Part shown: positions 36,046-47,870 of the stretch, in pieces
How positions within the stretch are numbered: position 1 is the stretch's first letter
How the letters are laid out: each line of letters begins with the position of its first letter
Source: Neomoorella thermoacetica
GTDB taxonomy: Bacteria; Bacillota; DSM-521; Neomoorellales; Neomoorellaceae
NCBI RefSeq assembly: GCF_001875325.1
Contig: NZ_MDDC01000012.1
Span: 38,520 to 102,519 of the forward strand
Reading direction: 5' to 3'
DNA: 64,000 bases
Notes under the pieces: generated by a model
Seen by the model: only the letters and a program-made list of their open reading frames with translations
The model's database searches: none
What the model was told of the DNA's origin: nothing
Program-made: the position numbers and the translations under genes

Positions 36046-38955
36046 ATGGCCAGGGATAAAATCGTCATCAAGGGAGCGCGGGCCCACAACCTGAAAAATA
36101 TCGATGTTACCATTCCCCGGGACCAGCTGGTGGTCATTACCGGCCTGTCCGGCTCGGGCAAGTCGTCCCTGGCCTTTGACACCATTTATGCCGAGGGCCA
36201 GCGGCGTTACGTCGAGTCCCTTTCCTCCTACGCCCGGCAATTCCTGGGGCAGATGGATAAACCCGATGTCGACGTTATCGAGGGGTTGTCCCCGGCCATT
36301 TCCATTGACCAGAAGACGGCCAGCCATAACCCCCGCTCCACCGTGGGGACGGTGACGGAGATCTATGATTACCTGCGCCTCCTCTTTGCCCATATCGGCC
36401 GCGCCCATTGTCCCCGCTGCGGCCGGCCCATCACTCCCCAGACGGTCTCCCAGATGGTGGATCGCCTGCTGACCTATCCGGAGGGTACCCGTCTCCAGGT
36501 CATGGCCCCCATTGTTCGGGGCCGCAAGGGGGAATATCGTAACGTTCTGGAAGAGATTCGCCGGCAGGGTTACGTCCGTGTCCGGGTGGACGGGGAGATT
36601 CGGGAAACCAGTGACAATATCAGCCTGGCCAAGAATAAAAAGCATACCATCGAGGTAATCGTAGATCGCCTCCAGGTGCGGCCCGGCGTAGCCAGCCGCC
36701 TGGCGGAATCCCTGGAAACGGCGCTGAAACTGGCCGACGGCGTTGTCCTGATTGATATCGTCGGCCAGGAGGAACTCCTTTTAAGTGAAAAATTTGCCTG
36801 CGTGGAGTGTGGCGTCAGCCTGCCGGAGGTGACGCCCCGCCTTTTTTCTTTTAATAACCCCTACGGGGCCTGTCCGGCCTGTACCGGTCTGGGCGTAACC
36901 ATGAAGGTAGACCCGGGCCTGGTCATCCCGGATAAAAGCCTTACCCTGCGGGAAGGGGCCATCGCGCCCTGGAGCCGCGGTAATAACGGTTACCAGCAGA
37001 TGCTGGAATGCCTGGCGGACCACTACGGTTTCAGCCTGGATGTGCCGGTGCGGGAACTCAAGCCGGAGCACCTCCAGGTAATCCTCTACGGTTCCGGGGA
37101 GGAGCGTATTAAATTTCGTTATACCAACCGCTTCGGCGACCGGCGGGCCTATGAGGCTCCCTTCGAGGGGGTTATTCCCAACCTGGAACGCCGTTACCAG
37201 GAAACCCAGTCGGAATGGTCACGGGCGGAAATTGAGAATTATATGAGCCAGCAGCCCTGCCCGGCCTGCCGGGGAGCGCGCCTGAAACCCGAGGCCCTGG
37301 CCGTCAAAGTGGGGGGCCTCAATATCTGCGAACTCGCGGCCCTGGATGTCCGGGCGGCAGCTGAATTTTTAAGGAATCTCAACCTGAGCGAGCGCGAGAA
37401 AGTCATCTCCCGCCAGATTTTAAAGGAGATCCTGGCCCGGCTGCAGTTTTTGCTGGACGTGGGCCTGGATTACCTGACCCTGGACCGGACGGCGTCTACC
37501 CTGTCCGGGGGCGAGGCCCAGCGTATCCGCCTGGCCACCCAGATTGGCTCCCAGTTGATGGGCGTCCTGTATATCCTGGACGAGCCCAGCATCGGCCTGC
37601 ACCAGCGGGATAATGAGCGTCTCATCGCCACCCTAAAGCACCTGCGGGACCTGGGCAATACGGTTATCGTCGTCGAGCATGATGAGGATACCATGCGCGC
37701 CGCCGATTATATCATCGACATCGGCCCCGGGGCGGGGGAACACGGCGGCCGGGTGGTGGCCGCCGGGACGGTCCCGGAGGTTATGGCCAACCCCAACTCC
37801 CTGACGGGCCAGTACCTGAGCGGCAGGCGGCGTATCCCGGTACCGGCGGAGCGGCGCCGGCCGGGGGACAAGTGGCTGACCATTAAAGGAGCCAGGGAAC
37901 ACAACCTGAAGAATATTGATGTCAGCTTCCCCCTGGGGCTCTTTATCGGCGTCACCGGGGTTTCCGGTTCCGGCAAGAGCACCCTGGTCAACGAGATCCT
38001 CTACCGCGCCCTGGCCCAGAGCCTCAACAGCGCCCGCACCAACCCCGGTGCTTTTGCGGGCCTTACCGGCACCGAACACCTGGACAAGGTAATCGAGGTC
38101 GACCAGTCACCCATCGGCCGGACGCCACGCTCTAACCCGGCCACCTATACCGGCGTTTTTGACGACATCCGCGCCCTTTTCGCCGCCACCCCCGAGGCCC
38201 GGGCCCGGGGCTACAAGCCGGGTCGCTTCAGCTTTAACGTCAAGGGCGGCCGCTGCGAGGCCTGCGGCGGCGACGGCATCATCAAGATCGAGATGCACTT
38301 CCTGCCCGATGTGTATGTGCCCTGCGAGGTCTGCCAGGGCAAACGCTATAACCGGGAGACCCTGGCCGTCAAATATAAGGGTAAGTCCATCGCCGATGTC
38401 CTGGCCATGACCGTGGACGAAGCGGCGGAGTTTTTCGCTCCCATTCCCCGGCTGCACCGGCGCCTGGCGACCCTCCAGGACGTGGGTTTGGGCTATATAA
38501 CCCTCGGCCAGCCGGCTACCACCCTGTCCGGGGGCGAGGCCCAGCGGGTGAAGCTGGCCACGGAGCTGGCCCGGCGCAGTACGGGCCGGACCATGTATAT
38601 CCTGGACGAGCCCACCACGGGTTTGCATATGGCCGACATCGAGCGGCTGCTGAACGTCCTGCAGCGCCTGGTGGACGCCGGGAATACGGTAGTGGTCATC
38701 GAGCATAATCTGGATGTAGTTAAATCGGTAGATTATATCATCGATCTGGGGCCCGAAGGCGGTGAGGGCGGCGGCCGGGTGGTGGCCACCGGCACGCCGG
38801 AAGAGGTCTGCCGGGTAGCAGCCTCCTATACCGGCCGCTTCCTGGCTCCCGTACTGGAGCGGGACCGGGGCCTGCCGGCCCTGGAACCCCGGACGGCAGG
38901 CCTGCCGGAGGAAGAACCCCGCGGCCGCCGGGAGCTACCCCTGGTAGTTGGGTAG
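36046..38955 (+). CDS. uvrA: Excinuclease ABC subunit A
   Basis: The product is 969 residues from ATG 36046 behind ACAGGAGGTG. Two ABC modules are present: Walker [11 protein letters not shown] near residue 35 and GVSGSGKST near 640, each with an LSGGEAQR signature. Two zinc modules are visible (CVECG...CPACTG and CEACGG...CEVCQG). UvrA scans DNA for bulky lesions as a dimer and loads UvrB. The distal end of the protein has a Pro/Arg/Glu-rich tail. uvrC follows after 19 bp, suggesting one transcript. Confidence 0.97.
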   Translation: MARDKIVIKGARAHNLKNIDVTIPRDQLVVITGLSGSGKSSLAFDTIYAEGQRRYVESLSSYARQFLGQMDKPDVDVIEGLSPAISIDQKTASHNPRSTVGTVTEIYDYLRLLFAHIGRAHCPRCGRPITPQTVSQMVDRLLTYPEGTRLQVMAPIVRGRKGEYRNVLEEIRRQGYVRVRVDGEIRETSDNISLAKNKKHTIEVIVDRLQVRPGVASRLAESLETALKLADGVVLIDIVGQEELLLSEKFACVECGVSLPEVTPRLFSFNNPYGACPACTGLGVTMKVDPGLVIPDKSLTLREGAIAPWSRGNNGYQQMLECLADHYGFSLDVPVRELKPEHLQVILYGSGEERIKFRYTNRFGDRRAYEAPFEGVIPNLERRYQETQSEWSRAEIENYMSQQPCPACRGARLKPEALAVKVGGLNICELAALDVRAAAEFLRNLNLSEREKVISRQILKEILARLQFLLDVGLDYLTLDRTASTLSGGEAQRIRLATQIGSQLMGVLYILDEPSIGLHQRDNERLIATLKHLRDLGNTVIVVEHDEDTMRAADYIIDIGPGAGEHGGRVVAAGTVPEVMANPNSLTGQYLSGRRRIPVPAERRRPGDKWLTIKGAREHNLKNIDVSFPLGLFIGVTGVSGSGKSTLVNEILYRALAQSLNSARTNPGAFAGLTGTEHLDKVIEVDQSPIGRTPRSNPATYTGVFDDIRALFAATPEARARGYKPGRFSFNVKGGRCEACGGDGIIKIEMHFLPDVYVPCEVCQGKRYNRETLAVKYKGKSIADVLAMTVDEAAEFFAPIPRLHRRLATLQDVGLGYITLGQPATTLSGGEAQRVKLATELARRSTGRTMYILDEPTTGLHMADIERLLNVLQRLVDAGNTVVVIEHNLDVVKSVDYIIDLGPEGGEGGGRVVATGTPEEVCRVAASYTGRFLAPVLERDRGLPALEPRTAGLPEEEPRGRRELPLVVG

Positions 38956-38974
38956 GAGTAGGGGAAGGGATACC

Positions 38975-40816
38975 ATGGACCTGGAGGAGAAACTGGCGCG
39001 CCTGCCGGACCACCCCGGCGTTTATATAATGCACGATGCCAGCGGGGCAATAATCTATGTCGGCAAGGCGGCTTCCTTGAGGAATCGGGTGCGTTCCTAC
39101 TTCCGCGGCCAGCACCAGCCGCGGACGCAAGCCATGGTCAGCCACGTTGCCGACTTTGAGTATATCTTGACGGACAACGAAGTCGAGGCCCTGATCCTGG
39201 AGTGCAACCTGATCAAACAACACCGGCCGCGGTATAACGTCAGCCTGAAGGACGACAAGAGTTACCCCTATATCAAGATAACCACCCAGGAGGATTTTCC
39301 CCGGATCCAGATTACGCGTTCCGTGACCCGTGACGGTTCCCGTTACTTCGGACCCTATACCAGCGCCGGTTCCTTGAAAGAAACCCTGAAGCTCCTGCGC
39401 GGCCTTTTTCCCATCCGGACCTGCAGGGATACCCCCCTGCAACCCCGCAGCCGTCCCTGCCTCAACGCCCATATCGGCCGCTGCCTGGCCCCCTGTTCCG
39501 GCCAGGTCGACCGGGAGACCTACCGGGAGGCGGTCGATAATGTCATTATGTTCCTGGAAGGCAGGCATACGGCCCTGGTTAAGGAGCTGAAGGAGCAAAT
39601 GGAAGCCGCCGCCGCGAACCTGGAGTTTGAAAAGGCGGCCAGGCTCCGGGACCAGCTCCGGGCGGTACAGGATGTCTGTGAAAAGCAGAAACTGGCCGCC
39701 GCCAGCGGGGAAGACGCCGACGCCATCGCCTTCGCCCGGGAAGGGGAGGCTGCCCTGGGGCTCATCTTTTTTAGCCGGGGCGGCAAGGTAATCGGCCGGG
39801 ATCACTTCTTCCTAACAGGGAGCGAAGGGTTATCCCGGGGGGAGGTTATGGCGGCCCTGCTAAAAGAGTATTATAGCCGGGGAGTAGAGATACCGCCGGA
39901 GATCCTCCTCCACGACGAACCGGAGGATGCCGCTACCATCGCCAGCTGGTTGAGCCGGCTCCGGGGCGGCAGGGTTAACCTGCGGGTGCCCAAAAGGGGT
40001 ACGAAATTAAAACTCCTCCGGCTGGTTCACGAGAACGCCGTAAGCCTCCTCCAGGAGCACCTGCTGACCCGCCGGCGCCAGGAGGAGGGCAGCAGGGCGG
40101 CCCTCCTGGAACTCCAGGAAATCCTGGAGTTACCGCGCTTGCCGCGGCGGATGGAGGCCTACGATATCTCCAACTTCCAGGGGAGCTCCCAGGTGGGAGC
40201 TATGGCCGTCTTTGTTGACGGACGGCCGTTGCCTTCGGCGTACCGCCGGTTTCAGATTAAGACTGTCCGGGGGCCCAACGACTTCGCTTCCCTGCAGGAG
40301 GTTTTGAGCCGTCGTTTCCGGCGGGCTGCCGAACAGGACCCCCATTTTGCCGATTTGCCGGATTTCGTCCTGATTGACGGCGGCCTCGGCCAGCTCCACG
40401 CCGCCCGGGAGACCATGGAAGCCATGGGGGTAGGGTATATTCCCACCTTTGGCCTGGCCAAGGAGGAGGAACTGTTATTCCGGGTGGGCACCTCCGAGCC
40501 CATCCGCCTGCCCCGGGAGAGCAAGGCCCTGCAAATCCTGCAACACCTCCGGGATGAGGTGCACCGCTTTGCCATCACCTATCACCGGCAAAAGCGGGAA
40601 AAGACAGCCTATCGCTCGGTCCTGGACGACATTCCCGGCGTAGGCCCCAAGCGTAAGAAGGCATTATTACGTCATTTTGGTTCCGTAGCAGCCATCAGCA
40701 AAGCGACGCTGGAAGATTTACTGGCCGTAGAGGGGATGAACCGGAGCGTGGCGGCCCGCATCCTGGCCGGCCTGGGGAGGAGAAGTGATGGGGAAGATTC
40801 GACTGGTAGCCCTTGA
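38975..40816 (+). CDS. uvrC: Excinuclease ABC subunit C
   Basis: The product is 613 residues from ATG 38975, with GGGGAAGGGA upstream. It has a GIY-YIG domain (GVYIMHDASGAIIYVGKA) that makes the 3' incision. A UVR motif (MEAAAANLEFEKAARLRDQL) contacts UvrB. An RNase H-like domain makes the 5' incision (YDISNFQGS, DFVLIDGGLGQ), and there are two C-terminal helix-hairpin-helix motifs (IPGVGPKRKKALL, VEGMNRSVAARIL). The last 29 bp overlap the next gene. Confidence 0.97.
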   Translation: MDLEEKLARLPDHPGVYIMHDASGAIIYVGKAASLRNRVRSYFRGQHQPRTQAMVSHVADFEYILTDNEVEALILECNLIKQHRPRYNVSLKDDKSYPYIKITTQEDFPRIQITRSVTRDGSRYFGPYTSAGSLKETLKLLRGLFPIRTCRDTPLQPRSRPCLNAHIGRCLAPCSGQVDRETYREAVDNVIMFLEGRHTALVKELKEQMEAAAANLEFEKAARLRDQLRAVQDVCEKQKLAAASGEDADAIAFAREGEAALGLIFFSRGGKVIGRDHFFLTGSEGLSRGEVMAALLKEYYSRGVEIPPEILLHDEPEDAATIASWLSRLRGGRVNLRVPKRGTKLKLLRLVHENAVSLLQEHLLTRRRQEEGSRAALLELQEILELPRLPRRMEAYDISNFQGSSQVGAMAVFVDGRPLPSAYRRFQIKTVRGPNDFASLQEVLSRRFRRAAEQDPHFADLPDFVLIDGGLGQLHAARETMEAMGVGYIPTFGLAKEEELLFRVGTSEPIRLPRESKALQILQHLRDEVHRFAITYHRQKREKTAYRSVLDDIPGVGPKRKKALLRHFGSVAAISKATLEDLLAVEGMNRSVAARILAGLGRRSDGEDSTGSP

Positions 40817-41606
40817 CCTGGACGGGACTCTTCTGACCGACGATATCGTCATCGAGCCCCGGGCCAGGGAGGCCATCAGGAAGGTTAAGGAGAAAGGTAT
40901 AACCGTGACCCTGGCAACCGGGCGCATGTTTAGTTCGGCCCGGCCCTATGCCGTCGAACTGGGGTTGGAATTGCCCCTGATCGTTTATCACGGCGCCCAG
41001 GTACGCCATTCCAAGACGGGGGAAATACTCTTTGAACGTACCCTCCCGGTACCCCTGGCCCTGCGCTTGATTAAAAACATCAAGGAATTCGGCTACCCCT
41101 ATAATGTTTACCTGGACGACCGGCTTTATGTAGAGAGCATCCAGCCGGAGAACGAAGAGTATGCCTGGCGGGCCGGGGTGGACCTCCACCGGGTGGAAGA
41201 TATGCTTACCTTCCTGGATCAACAGCCGAAGGGACCTTTGAAAATTGTCGCCCTCCACGACGGGCCCACCCTGGATCCCCTGGAAGCAGCCATCCGCCGG
41301 GAGGCAGGGGCAGGAATCTATATTACCAGGTCGATACCCACCTACCTGGAACTCCTGAATCCCGAAGTCAATAAGGCCCGGGGACTCCAGGCCCTGGCTG
41401 AGCTGGAGGGGATCAGCCCGGAGGAAATTATGGTCTGCGGCGATAGTTACAATGATGTCCAGATGTTCCGCTACGCCGGCCTGGCGGTGGCCATGGCCAA
41501 CGCACCGGAGAAAGTCCGGGCGGAGGCCGACTATGTCACCGGCAGCAATAATGACGGCGGCGTCGCCCGGGCCCTGGAAAAGTTCGTCCTGGGGGATGGA
41601 GCATAG
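40788..41606 (+). CDS. Cof-type HAD-superfamily phosphatase
   Basis: This is a 272-residue protein from ATG 40788 with GGGGAGG at good spacing; it overlaps uvrC by 29 bp. The HAD motifs are: I ALDLDGTLL, II TLATGR, III around NKARGLQAL, and IV CGDSYNDVQMF, with a large C2B-type cap as in Cof/YbiV proteins. These are sugar phosphate or nucleotide phosphatases of broad specificity. The substrate is not predictable here. Position between uvrC and rapZ looks like operon packing rather than functional linkage. Confidence 0.88.
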   Translation: MGKIRLVALDLDGTLLTDDIVIEPRAREAIRKVKEKGITVTLATGRMFSSARPYAVELGLELPLIVYHGAQVRHSKTGEILFERTLPVPLALRLIKNIKEFGYPYNVYLDDRLYVESIQPENEEYAWRAGVDLHRVEDMLTFLDQQPKGPLKIVALHDGPTLDPLEAAIRREAGAGIYITRSIPTYLELLNPEVNKARGLQALAELEGISPEEIMVCGDSYNDVQMFRYAGLAVAMANAPEKVRAEADYVTGSNNDGGVARALEKFVLGDGA

Positions 41607-41721
41607 TAATCACAATGCAGCGGTGATAGATTGGTCAAAGCGGGTTCTCGATGACGCCGGGACAAGTTGAGTGAAGAACTGGAGGATTGTTTAACATCTC
41701 CCATCAGGAGGAGGGGTAGAA

Positions 41722-42621
41722 ATGCCAGAGACCAAGTACCCGCGGCTGGTGATTGTAACCGGCCTTTCCGGGGCCGGCAAGACCCAGGCCGTACGTTGCC
41801 TGGAGGACCTGGGGTTTTTCTGCGTCGATAATCTGCCCCCCTCCCTTATTCCCGGCCTGGTCGATCTCCTGGGCCACCCCGGTAAAGAGGGGGAAGGGAT
41901 AACTAAAGTTGCTCTGGTTATGGATATTCGCGGCGGGGAGTTTTTCTCCGGCCTGGATGCCGCCCTCAACTACCTGGACGGCCTGGGCATACCCTACGAA
42001 ATTCTTTATTTGGAAGCGGCCGACGAGATCCTGGTCCGGCGTTATAAAGAAACCCGGCGGCGCCATCCCCTTTCCAGTGGCGGCCAGATTTTAGAGGGGA
42101 TTATTGAAGAGAGGCGCCGCCTGGAGGAACTGCGCGGCCGGGCCAGCAAGATCATCGACACTTCCGAACTGACGCCCCGCCAGCTGAAAGAACAGGTTTC
42201 CGAGCTTTTCGGGTCCAGCCAGCGGCAGCTCATTATCAGTATCATTTCCTTCGGGTATAAATACGGCATCCCTCTGGATGCCGATCTCGTAATGGATGTC
42301 CGGTTTTTACCCAATCCTTATTATATTCCCGCCCTGCGGCCCTTCACCGGCCACGACCGCTGTGTAGAGGAGTTTGTCATGGCTTCGCCGGTCACCCGCC
42401 AATTTATAGAACAGTTCGCCGCCCTCCTGCGTTTCCTGATTCCCCACTACCTGCGCGAGGGCAAGTCTCACCTGGTGATCGCCATCGGCTGTACCGGCGG
42501 CCAGCATCGCTCCGTTACCCTGGCCAATAAGCTGGGGGAGTTACTCCAGGGTGAGAACTATAGCGTGACGGTCAAACACCGGGATGTGGTTCGCTACCTG
42601 AGTACAGGCAACCGGAGGTAG
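41722..42621 (+). CDS. rapZ: RNase adapter / nucleotide-binding protein RapZ (YvcJ)
   Basis: The product is 299 residues from ATG 41722 behind AGGAGGAGG. Walker A is GLSGAGKT, and a [10 protein letters not shown] segment with the C-terminal [15 protein letters not shown] motif is characteristic. In B. subtilis YvcJ binds nucleotides; in E. coli RapZ controls glmS small RNAs. The gene order rapZ-yvcK-whiA is conserved in Firmicutes. It is followed after 47 bp by yvcK. Confidence 0.94.
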   Translation: MPETKYPRLVIVTGLSGAGKTQAVRCLEDLGFFCVDNLPPSLIPGLVDLLGHPGKEGEGITKVALVMDIRGGEFFSGLDAALNYLDGLGIPYEILYLEAADEILVRRYKETRRRHPLSSGGQILEGIIEERRRLEELRGRASKIIDTSELTPRQLKEQVSELFGSSQRQLIISIISFGYKYGIPLDADLVMDVRFLPNPYYIPALRPFTGHDRCVEEFVMASPVTRQFIEQFAALLRFLIPHYLREGKSHLVIAIGCTGGQHRSVTLANKLGELLQGENYSVTVKHRDVVRYLSTGNRR

Positions 42622-42668
42622 GGAGACCTGCCCTGGAGCCTTATTTTTCGTGGACGGGGGGTCCGGGC

Positions 42669-44009
42669 TTGGAGGGCTTAAAATGGCTCTACCCGGGGCT
42701 TAAAATTAAGCGCTGGCTGCTACTGGCAGTCGTGGGCCTGCTGCTGCTTGTTTCGGGGCTAACGGTCATCCTGGGGATAACCCTGCTGGCTTCGGCGGAA
42801 AAAGGAGTTACCTGGTTTATCCTCCATACCCTTGGTGGCCTGGGATCGCCCCTGCTGGCTGGCCTGCTGGCCGTGACCCTGGGAACGGTCCTTATTGGGG
42901 TGGCCGTCCGGAAACTGGCCCGTTCTGTTATCCAGGTCCTCCTGCCCGGCCATACCGCCAATCCCTGGCAGGTTTTTTACCGGCGCCAGTACCTGGCCCG
43001 GGGACCCCACCTGGTGGCCATCGGCGGGGGGACAGGGCTGGCCGTCCTCCTGCGGGGTTTAAAAAACTATACCCGTAACCTGACGGCCATTGTCACCGTG
43101 GCCGATGACGGGGGGAGTTCCGGTCGCCTGCGCCAGGAATTAAGCATCCCGCCCCCGGGGGATATCCGCAACTGCCTGGTGGCCCTGGCCGATACGGAAA
43201 GCCTCATGGAGGATCTTTTCAGCTACCGGTTCCGCCAGGGCGAGGGCCTGGCCGGTCACAGCCTGGGTAATCTCCTCCTGGCAGCCATGACGGATATGGC
43301 CGGTGATTTTGACCGGGCCATCCAGGAACTGGCCCGGGTCCTGGCGGTAGGGGGGCGGGTCATTCCCTCGACGACCACCCATGTCGTCATGGGTGCCGAA
43401 CTGGTCGATGGCAGCACCGTCCTCGGTGAGAGCAATATCCCCCTGGCCGGCAAACCCATTAAAAGGGTGTTTTTAAAACCGGCTGCCTGCCGGCCGCCGG
43501 CGGCGGCCCTGGAAGCCATTGCCCGGGCCGACGCCGTGATTATCGGCCCGGGGAGCCTGTATACCAGCGTCCTGCCCAACCTGCTGGTACCGGGTATTGT
43601 CGAGGCCCTGCGGGAGACGCCGGCACCGGTCTTCTATGTCTGCAACATCATGACCCAGCCGGGAGAAACGGACGGTTACACGGTGGCCGACCACCTGCAG
43701 GCCATCATCGACCACTGCGGCCGGGGGATAATAGATACGGTAATCGCCCACAGCGGCCCCATTTCCCGGGCCGCCCGGCGGCGTTACGGCGAAAAGGGGG
43801 CCCGGCCGGTCCTGATTAACGGCCCGGCAATCGCCAGGATGGGTGTGGAGCTGCGCCGCGGCTGGCTGGTAGACGAAACCCATGTCGTCCGCCACCACCC
43901 CGAACGATTGGCCCGCCTGGTCATGGAAGAGGTTTACCGGCACCAGGCCCGCGGCCGGCGGCGTTTTATCTATCTGGTACGGGAGAAATTCCGCAACCTG
44001 GCCCGGTAG
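42669..44009 (+). CDS. yvcK: YvcK-type UDP-sugar-binding regulator with membrane anchor
   Basis: The start is a TTG at 42669 behind GGGGGGT; the product is 446 residues. The core has IGGGTGLAVLLRGLK, VTVADDGGSSGRLR and LGNLLLAAMTDM, typical of the CofD-like YvcK/GlmR family (gluconeogenic growth, cell-wall precursor supply). The N-terminal 95 residues carry two strong hydrophobic segments (about 15-40 and 55-78). B. subtilis YvcK lacks these, but they occur in several clostridial orthologues. Confidence 0.92.
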   Translation: MEGLKWLYPGLKIKRWLLLAVVGLLLLVSGLTVILGITLLASAEKGVTWFILHTLGGLGSPLLAGLLAVTLGTVLIGVAVRKLARSVIQVLLPGHTANPWQVFYRRQYLARGPHLVAIGGGTGLAVLLRGLKNYTRNLTAIVTVADDGGSSGRLRQELSIPPPGDIRNCLVALADTESLMEDLFSYRFRQGEGLAGHSLGNLLLAAMTDMAGDFDRAIQELARVLAVGGRVIPSTTTHVVMGAELVDGSTVLGESNIPLAGKPIKRVFLKPAACRPPAAALEAIARADAVIIGPGSLYTSVLPNLLVPGIVEALRETPAPVFYVCNIMTQPGETDGYTVADHLQAIIDHCGRGIIDTVIAHSGPISRAARRRYGEKGARPVLINGPAIARMGVELRRGWLVDETHVVRHHPERLARLVMEEVYRHQARGRRRFIYLVREKFRNLAR

Positions 44010-44062
44010 ACAGGATCCCGGAGGGCCCCCAATGTGGCAGGCCGATATTTGCACAGGAGATA

Positions 44063-45016
44063 ATGCTGATGCCGTTATCCTTTTCCTTACAGACCAAGGA
44101 GGAACTGGCCCGGGTGAAGGCCCGGCACCCCTGCTGCCGGCAGGCGGAACTGGTGGCTTTTTTGCGTCTTGGTAACCTGGATGGAGGGCGGCCCGGGGAG
44201 GAAACGGTCCTGTTTACCACTCCCTACCCGGCCCTGGCACGGAAGGTCTATTCCCTCGCCAGGGAGTTCCTGGCCTGTCCCGTGAAGGTCAGGAACAGCC
44301 GCCGCCAGGGCAAGGGGCGCTCGGCCTTCAGAGTCATTGCCCGGGCCCGGCCGGAAGAAATCCAGGCATGGCTCGCCGGCCGGGCCGGGGTACCGGAATA
44401 CCCCTGCTGCCAGGCTGCCTATATGCGGGGGGCCTTTCTAGTGACGGGGTCGGTTAATAAACCCTCGGGGACCCACCACCTGGAGCTCATTTTTCCAGAT
44501 GCCGCCCTGGCCGGCCAGATGCAGCTCTTGATGCAGCAGCAGGAACTGGAACCCCGCCTGAGTCGTCGCCAGCGGGGCTATGTCCTTTACCTGAAGGATA
44601 GCGAGCAGATTATCCGGGCCCTGAGCCTGATGGGGGCCTACAGCGCCGTCCTGGCCTATGAAAATGTCCTGATCTTTAAGGATATGCGCAACCGGGTGAA
44701 CCGCCTGGTAAATTGCGAAACGGCCAATTTAACCAAGACGGTGGAGACCGGCCTGCGCCAGGCGGAGAACATCCGCTACCTGATAGCTACCGTAGGCTGG
44801 GATTATCTCCCGCCCGCCCTGCGGGAGATAGCCGCCGTGCGCTTGCAGCACCCGGAGGCCAGCCTGAAGGAACTGGGAGAGATGCTGCATCCCCCGGTTG
44901 GCAAGTCGGGGGTCAATCACCGCCTGCGTCGCCTGGAGCTAATTGCCAGGCAGGTGCGCGGCCAGGGGAGAGAAGGTTATGCGCCGGACGACGACCTTTC
45001 CCGCCCGCGGGCATAA
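44063..45016 (+). CDS. whiA: DNA-binding protein WhiA
   Basis: The product is 317 residues from ATG 44063 (AGGAGA upstream); ATG 44069 is an alternative. It has an N-terminal LAGLIDADG-like fold (ELARVKARHPCCRQAELVAF, CCQAAYMRGAFLVTGSVN) and a C-terminal helix-turn-helix (LREIAAVRLQHPEASLKELG, KSGVNHRLRRLE). WhiA affects cell division and envelope functions in Gram-positives. It follows yvcK with a 53-bp gap. Confidence 0.94.
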   Translation: MLMPLSFSLQTKEELARVKARHPCCRQAELVAFLRLGNLDGGRPGEETVLFTTPYPALARKVYSLAREFLACPVKVRNSRRQGKGRSAFRVIARARPEEIQAWLAGRAGVPEYPCCQAAYMRGAFLVTGSVNKPSGTHHLELIFPDAALAGQMQLLMQQQELEPRLSRRQRGYVLYLKDSEQIIRALSLMGAYSAVLAYENVLIFKDMRNRVNRLVNCETANLTKTVETGLRQAENIRYLIATVGWDYLPPALREIAAVRLQHPEASLKELGEMLHPPVGKSGVNHRLRRLELIARQVRGQGREGYAPDDDLSRPRA

Positions 45017-45193
45017 TGCCATGGCCTCCTGGCAGAAGGCAACCCCCTTCTGGCGGGCGGCCTGGAACTCTGCCTGGATTACCTTCGCCCCCTTTACCCC
45101 TGGCAACGGCGGCCGGCATCAGCCCGGCAGCAATTCTTTACCTGGTCCTGTGATAAAGTGGCCGCGGCGGGCAGGAAAAACCGGCGGGGATAA
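45017..45193 (+). other. Coding-like extension in the whiA frame
   Basis: After the whiA TAA the same frame stays open for 58 codons to a TAA at 45191-45193. The codon choice looks like real genes here, with stretches such as GNPLLAGGLELCLDYLRPLY. There is no usable start codon in that frame. It is probably the tail of a lost gene or a chance frame; I recognise no family. Confidence 0.3.
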
Positions 45194-45247
45194 CGAATAG
45201 TATATATCAGAAGCGTTAATCAATTAATTACGGGAGGGAGGAGGGCT

Positions 45248-46633
45248 ATGCGCGGAGGTTTAGGCCTTAACCTGGAACAGGCGCAAAAATTGATCATAAC
45301 GCCGGAATTACGCCAGGCCATTGCTGTCCTGCAGCTCTCCTCCCTGGAACTGGCCGACTATATCCAGCGGGAACTCCAGGAAAACCCGGTCCTGGAGGTG
45401 CGGGACGACAGCGAAGGGGCGGCCGGCTCTGAAAGCCGGCAGGAGAACGACCCCTTCGATATCGACTGGCAGGAGTATTTCCAGGACGGCAGCGATCTGG
45501 GTTATGTCCGCGAACCCCGGGAAGAACTGCCGGAATGGTATCCGGAGAACTTCCTTACCGGCCAGCCCACCCTGCAGGATCACCTCCTGCTCCAGCTACA
45601 GATTGCCGCTGCCAACCCGCTCCAGTTGGAGATCGGGAGTTTTTTAATCGGTAACCTGGATTCTAACGGTTATTTAAAAATCAGCCTCAAGGAGGCAGCC
45701 GGCCTGTTAAAGGTGCCCCGTGCTGCCGTCTGGCAGGTCCTGGACCTTATCCAGCAGTTTGATCCCCCCGGCGTAGGGGCCCGGGACCTGGTGGAGTGCC
45801 TGCTGTTGCAGCTACGCCAGAGGGGAGAGGCCCCGGCCGGGACGGAAAAAATCATTCGCGGCTTTTTGCCGGATGTGGCTGAAGGGCGCCTGGCCCGTAT
45901 CGCCCGGCGCCTGAATATGAAACTGCCGGCCGTCCAGGCGGCGGTAGATTATATTCGCTCCCTGGACCCGAAGCCAGGCCGTTCCTTTGGCGGCAGCCTG
46001 GATAACCCCTATATTGTCCCTGACGTCTTTATCGAACGGGTGGGGGACGAGTATGTGGTCCTGGTAAATGATCTGGCCATGCCCCGGCTGGGAATCAACC
46101 CGGTTTACCAGGCCCTCCTGCGCCGGGAGGCTGCCTGCGACCCCCGGACCAGGCAGTTTATCGAGAGCAAGCTCAACGCTGCCGCCTGGCTGATACGCAG
46201 CCTGGAGCAGCGGCGCCTGACGGTTTACCGGGTAGTTAACTGCCTGGTCAAGGAGCAGCGGGAGTTCCTGGATAAAGGACTGAAATATTTGAAACCCCTG
46301 ACTATGCGCCAGGTTGCCGCTGCCCTGGGGATCCATGAATCTACCGTCAGCCGGGCCACGGCCAACAAGTATGTCCAGACACCACGGGGAGTTTTCGAGC
46401 TGAAGTTTTTCTTCGCCAGCGGTGTCGAGAAGCGAGGGGGCGCGGCCGCCGCCGGTAGCATCAAAAAAATGATTGCCGAGGCCATCGGGCGGGAAGACCC
46501 TGCGACGCCCCTGACCGACCAGCAACTCCAGGAGATGTTGCAGCAGCAGGGTATCCGCATCTCCCGGCGGACGGTTGCCAAGTACCGGGACGAGCAGGGC
46601 ATCCCCGCGGCAGCCAAAAGAAAACGTTATTAG
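45248..46633 (+). CDS. rpoN: RNA polymerase sigma-54 factor
   Basis: The product is 461 residues from ATG 45248 behind GGGAGGGAGGAGG. Region I is Gln/Leu-rich (LNLEQAQKLIITPELRQAI, LQLSSLELADYIQRELQENP). A core-binding region, a helix-turn-helix around HESTVSRATANKYV, and the RpoN box (ISRRTVAKYRDE near residue 438) follow. Sigma-54 needs bEBP activators, none of which is encoded here. It sits directly before gapA, where many Firmicutes instead have the SorC-type repressor cggR. Confidence 0.96.
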   Translation: MRGGLGLNLEQAQKLIITPELRQAIAVLQLSSLELADYIQRELQENPVLEVRDDSEGAAGSESRQENDPFDIDWQEYFQDGSDLGYVREPREELPEWYPENFLTGQPTLQDHLLLQLQIAAANPLQLEIGSFLIGNLDSNGYLKISLKEAAGLLKVPRAAVWQVLDLIQQFDPPGVGARDLVECLLLQLRQRGEAPAGTEKIIRGFLPDVAEGRLARIARRLNMKLPAVQAAVDYIRSLDPKPGRSFGGSLDNPYIVPDVFIERVGDEYVVLVNDLAMPRLGINPVYQALLRREAACDPRTRQFIESKLNAAAWLIRSLEQRRLTVYRVVNCLVKEQREFLDKGLKYLKPLTMRQVAAALGIHESTVSRATANKYVQTPRGVFELKFFFASGVEKRGGAAAAGSIKKMIAEAIGREDPATPLTDQQLQEMLQQQGIRISRRTVAKYRDEQGIPAAAKRKRY

Positions 46634-46811
46634 GTTGAGAAGGATTTTGACGATTTGTGTTGAATAGATAGTGTCTGGCAGTGCAATCTCCGGTAATTGT
46701 CAATATACCCTAATAAATCTTGATTGGGTTAGGAATAATATCAAAAGCCACAGGCCTGAAAACGGCGGGAGTGGACCATGCAGGACTTGAACCCCTGCCG
46801 TTCCAAAATAG

Positions 46812-47834
<1,023 letters not shown>

Positions 47835-47840
47835 AAAAGG

Positions 47841-47863
47841 CGGTCGCCGCAAGGCGACCGTTT
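47841..47863 (+). terminator. Hairpin after gap
   Basis: CGGTCGCC / GGCGACCG with a GCAA loop is followed by TTT. The weak T run suggests partial termination or mRNA processing between gap and pgk. Confidence 0.6.
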
Positions 47864-47870
47864 CGCATGC

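Noticed and set aside
46671..46690. Possible sigma-54 promoter (TGGCA...) between rpoN and gap
   Set aside because: The GC element is not at the required distance from GG, so the -24/-12 pattern fails.
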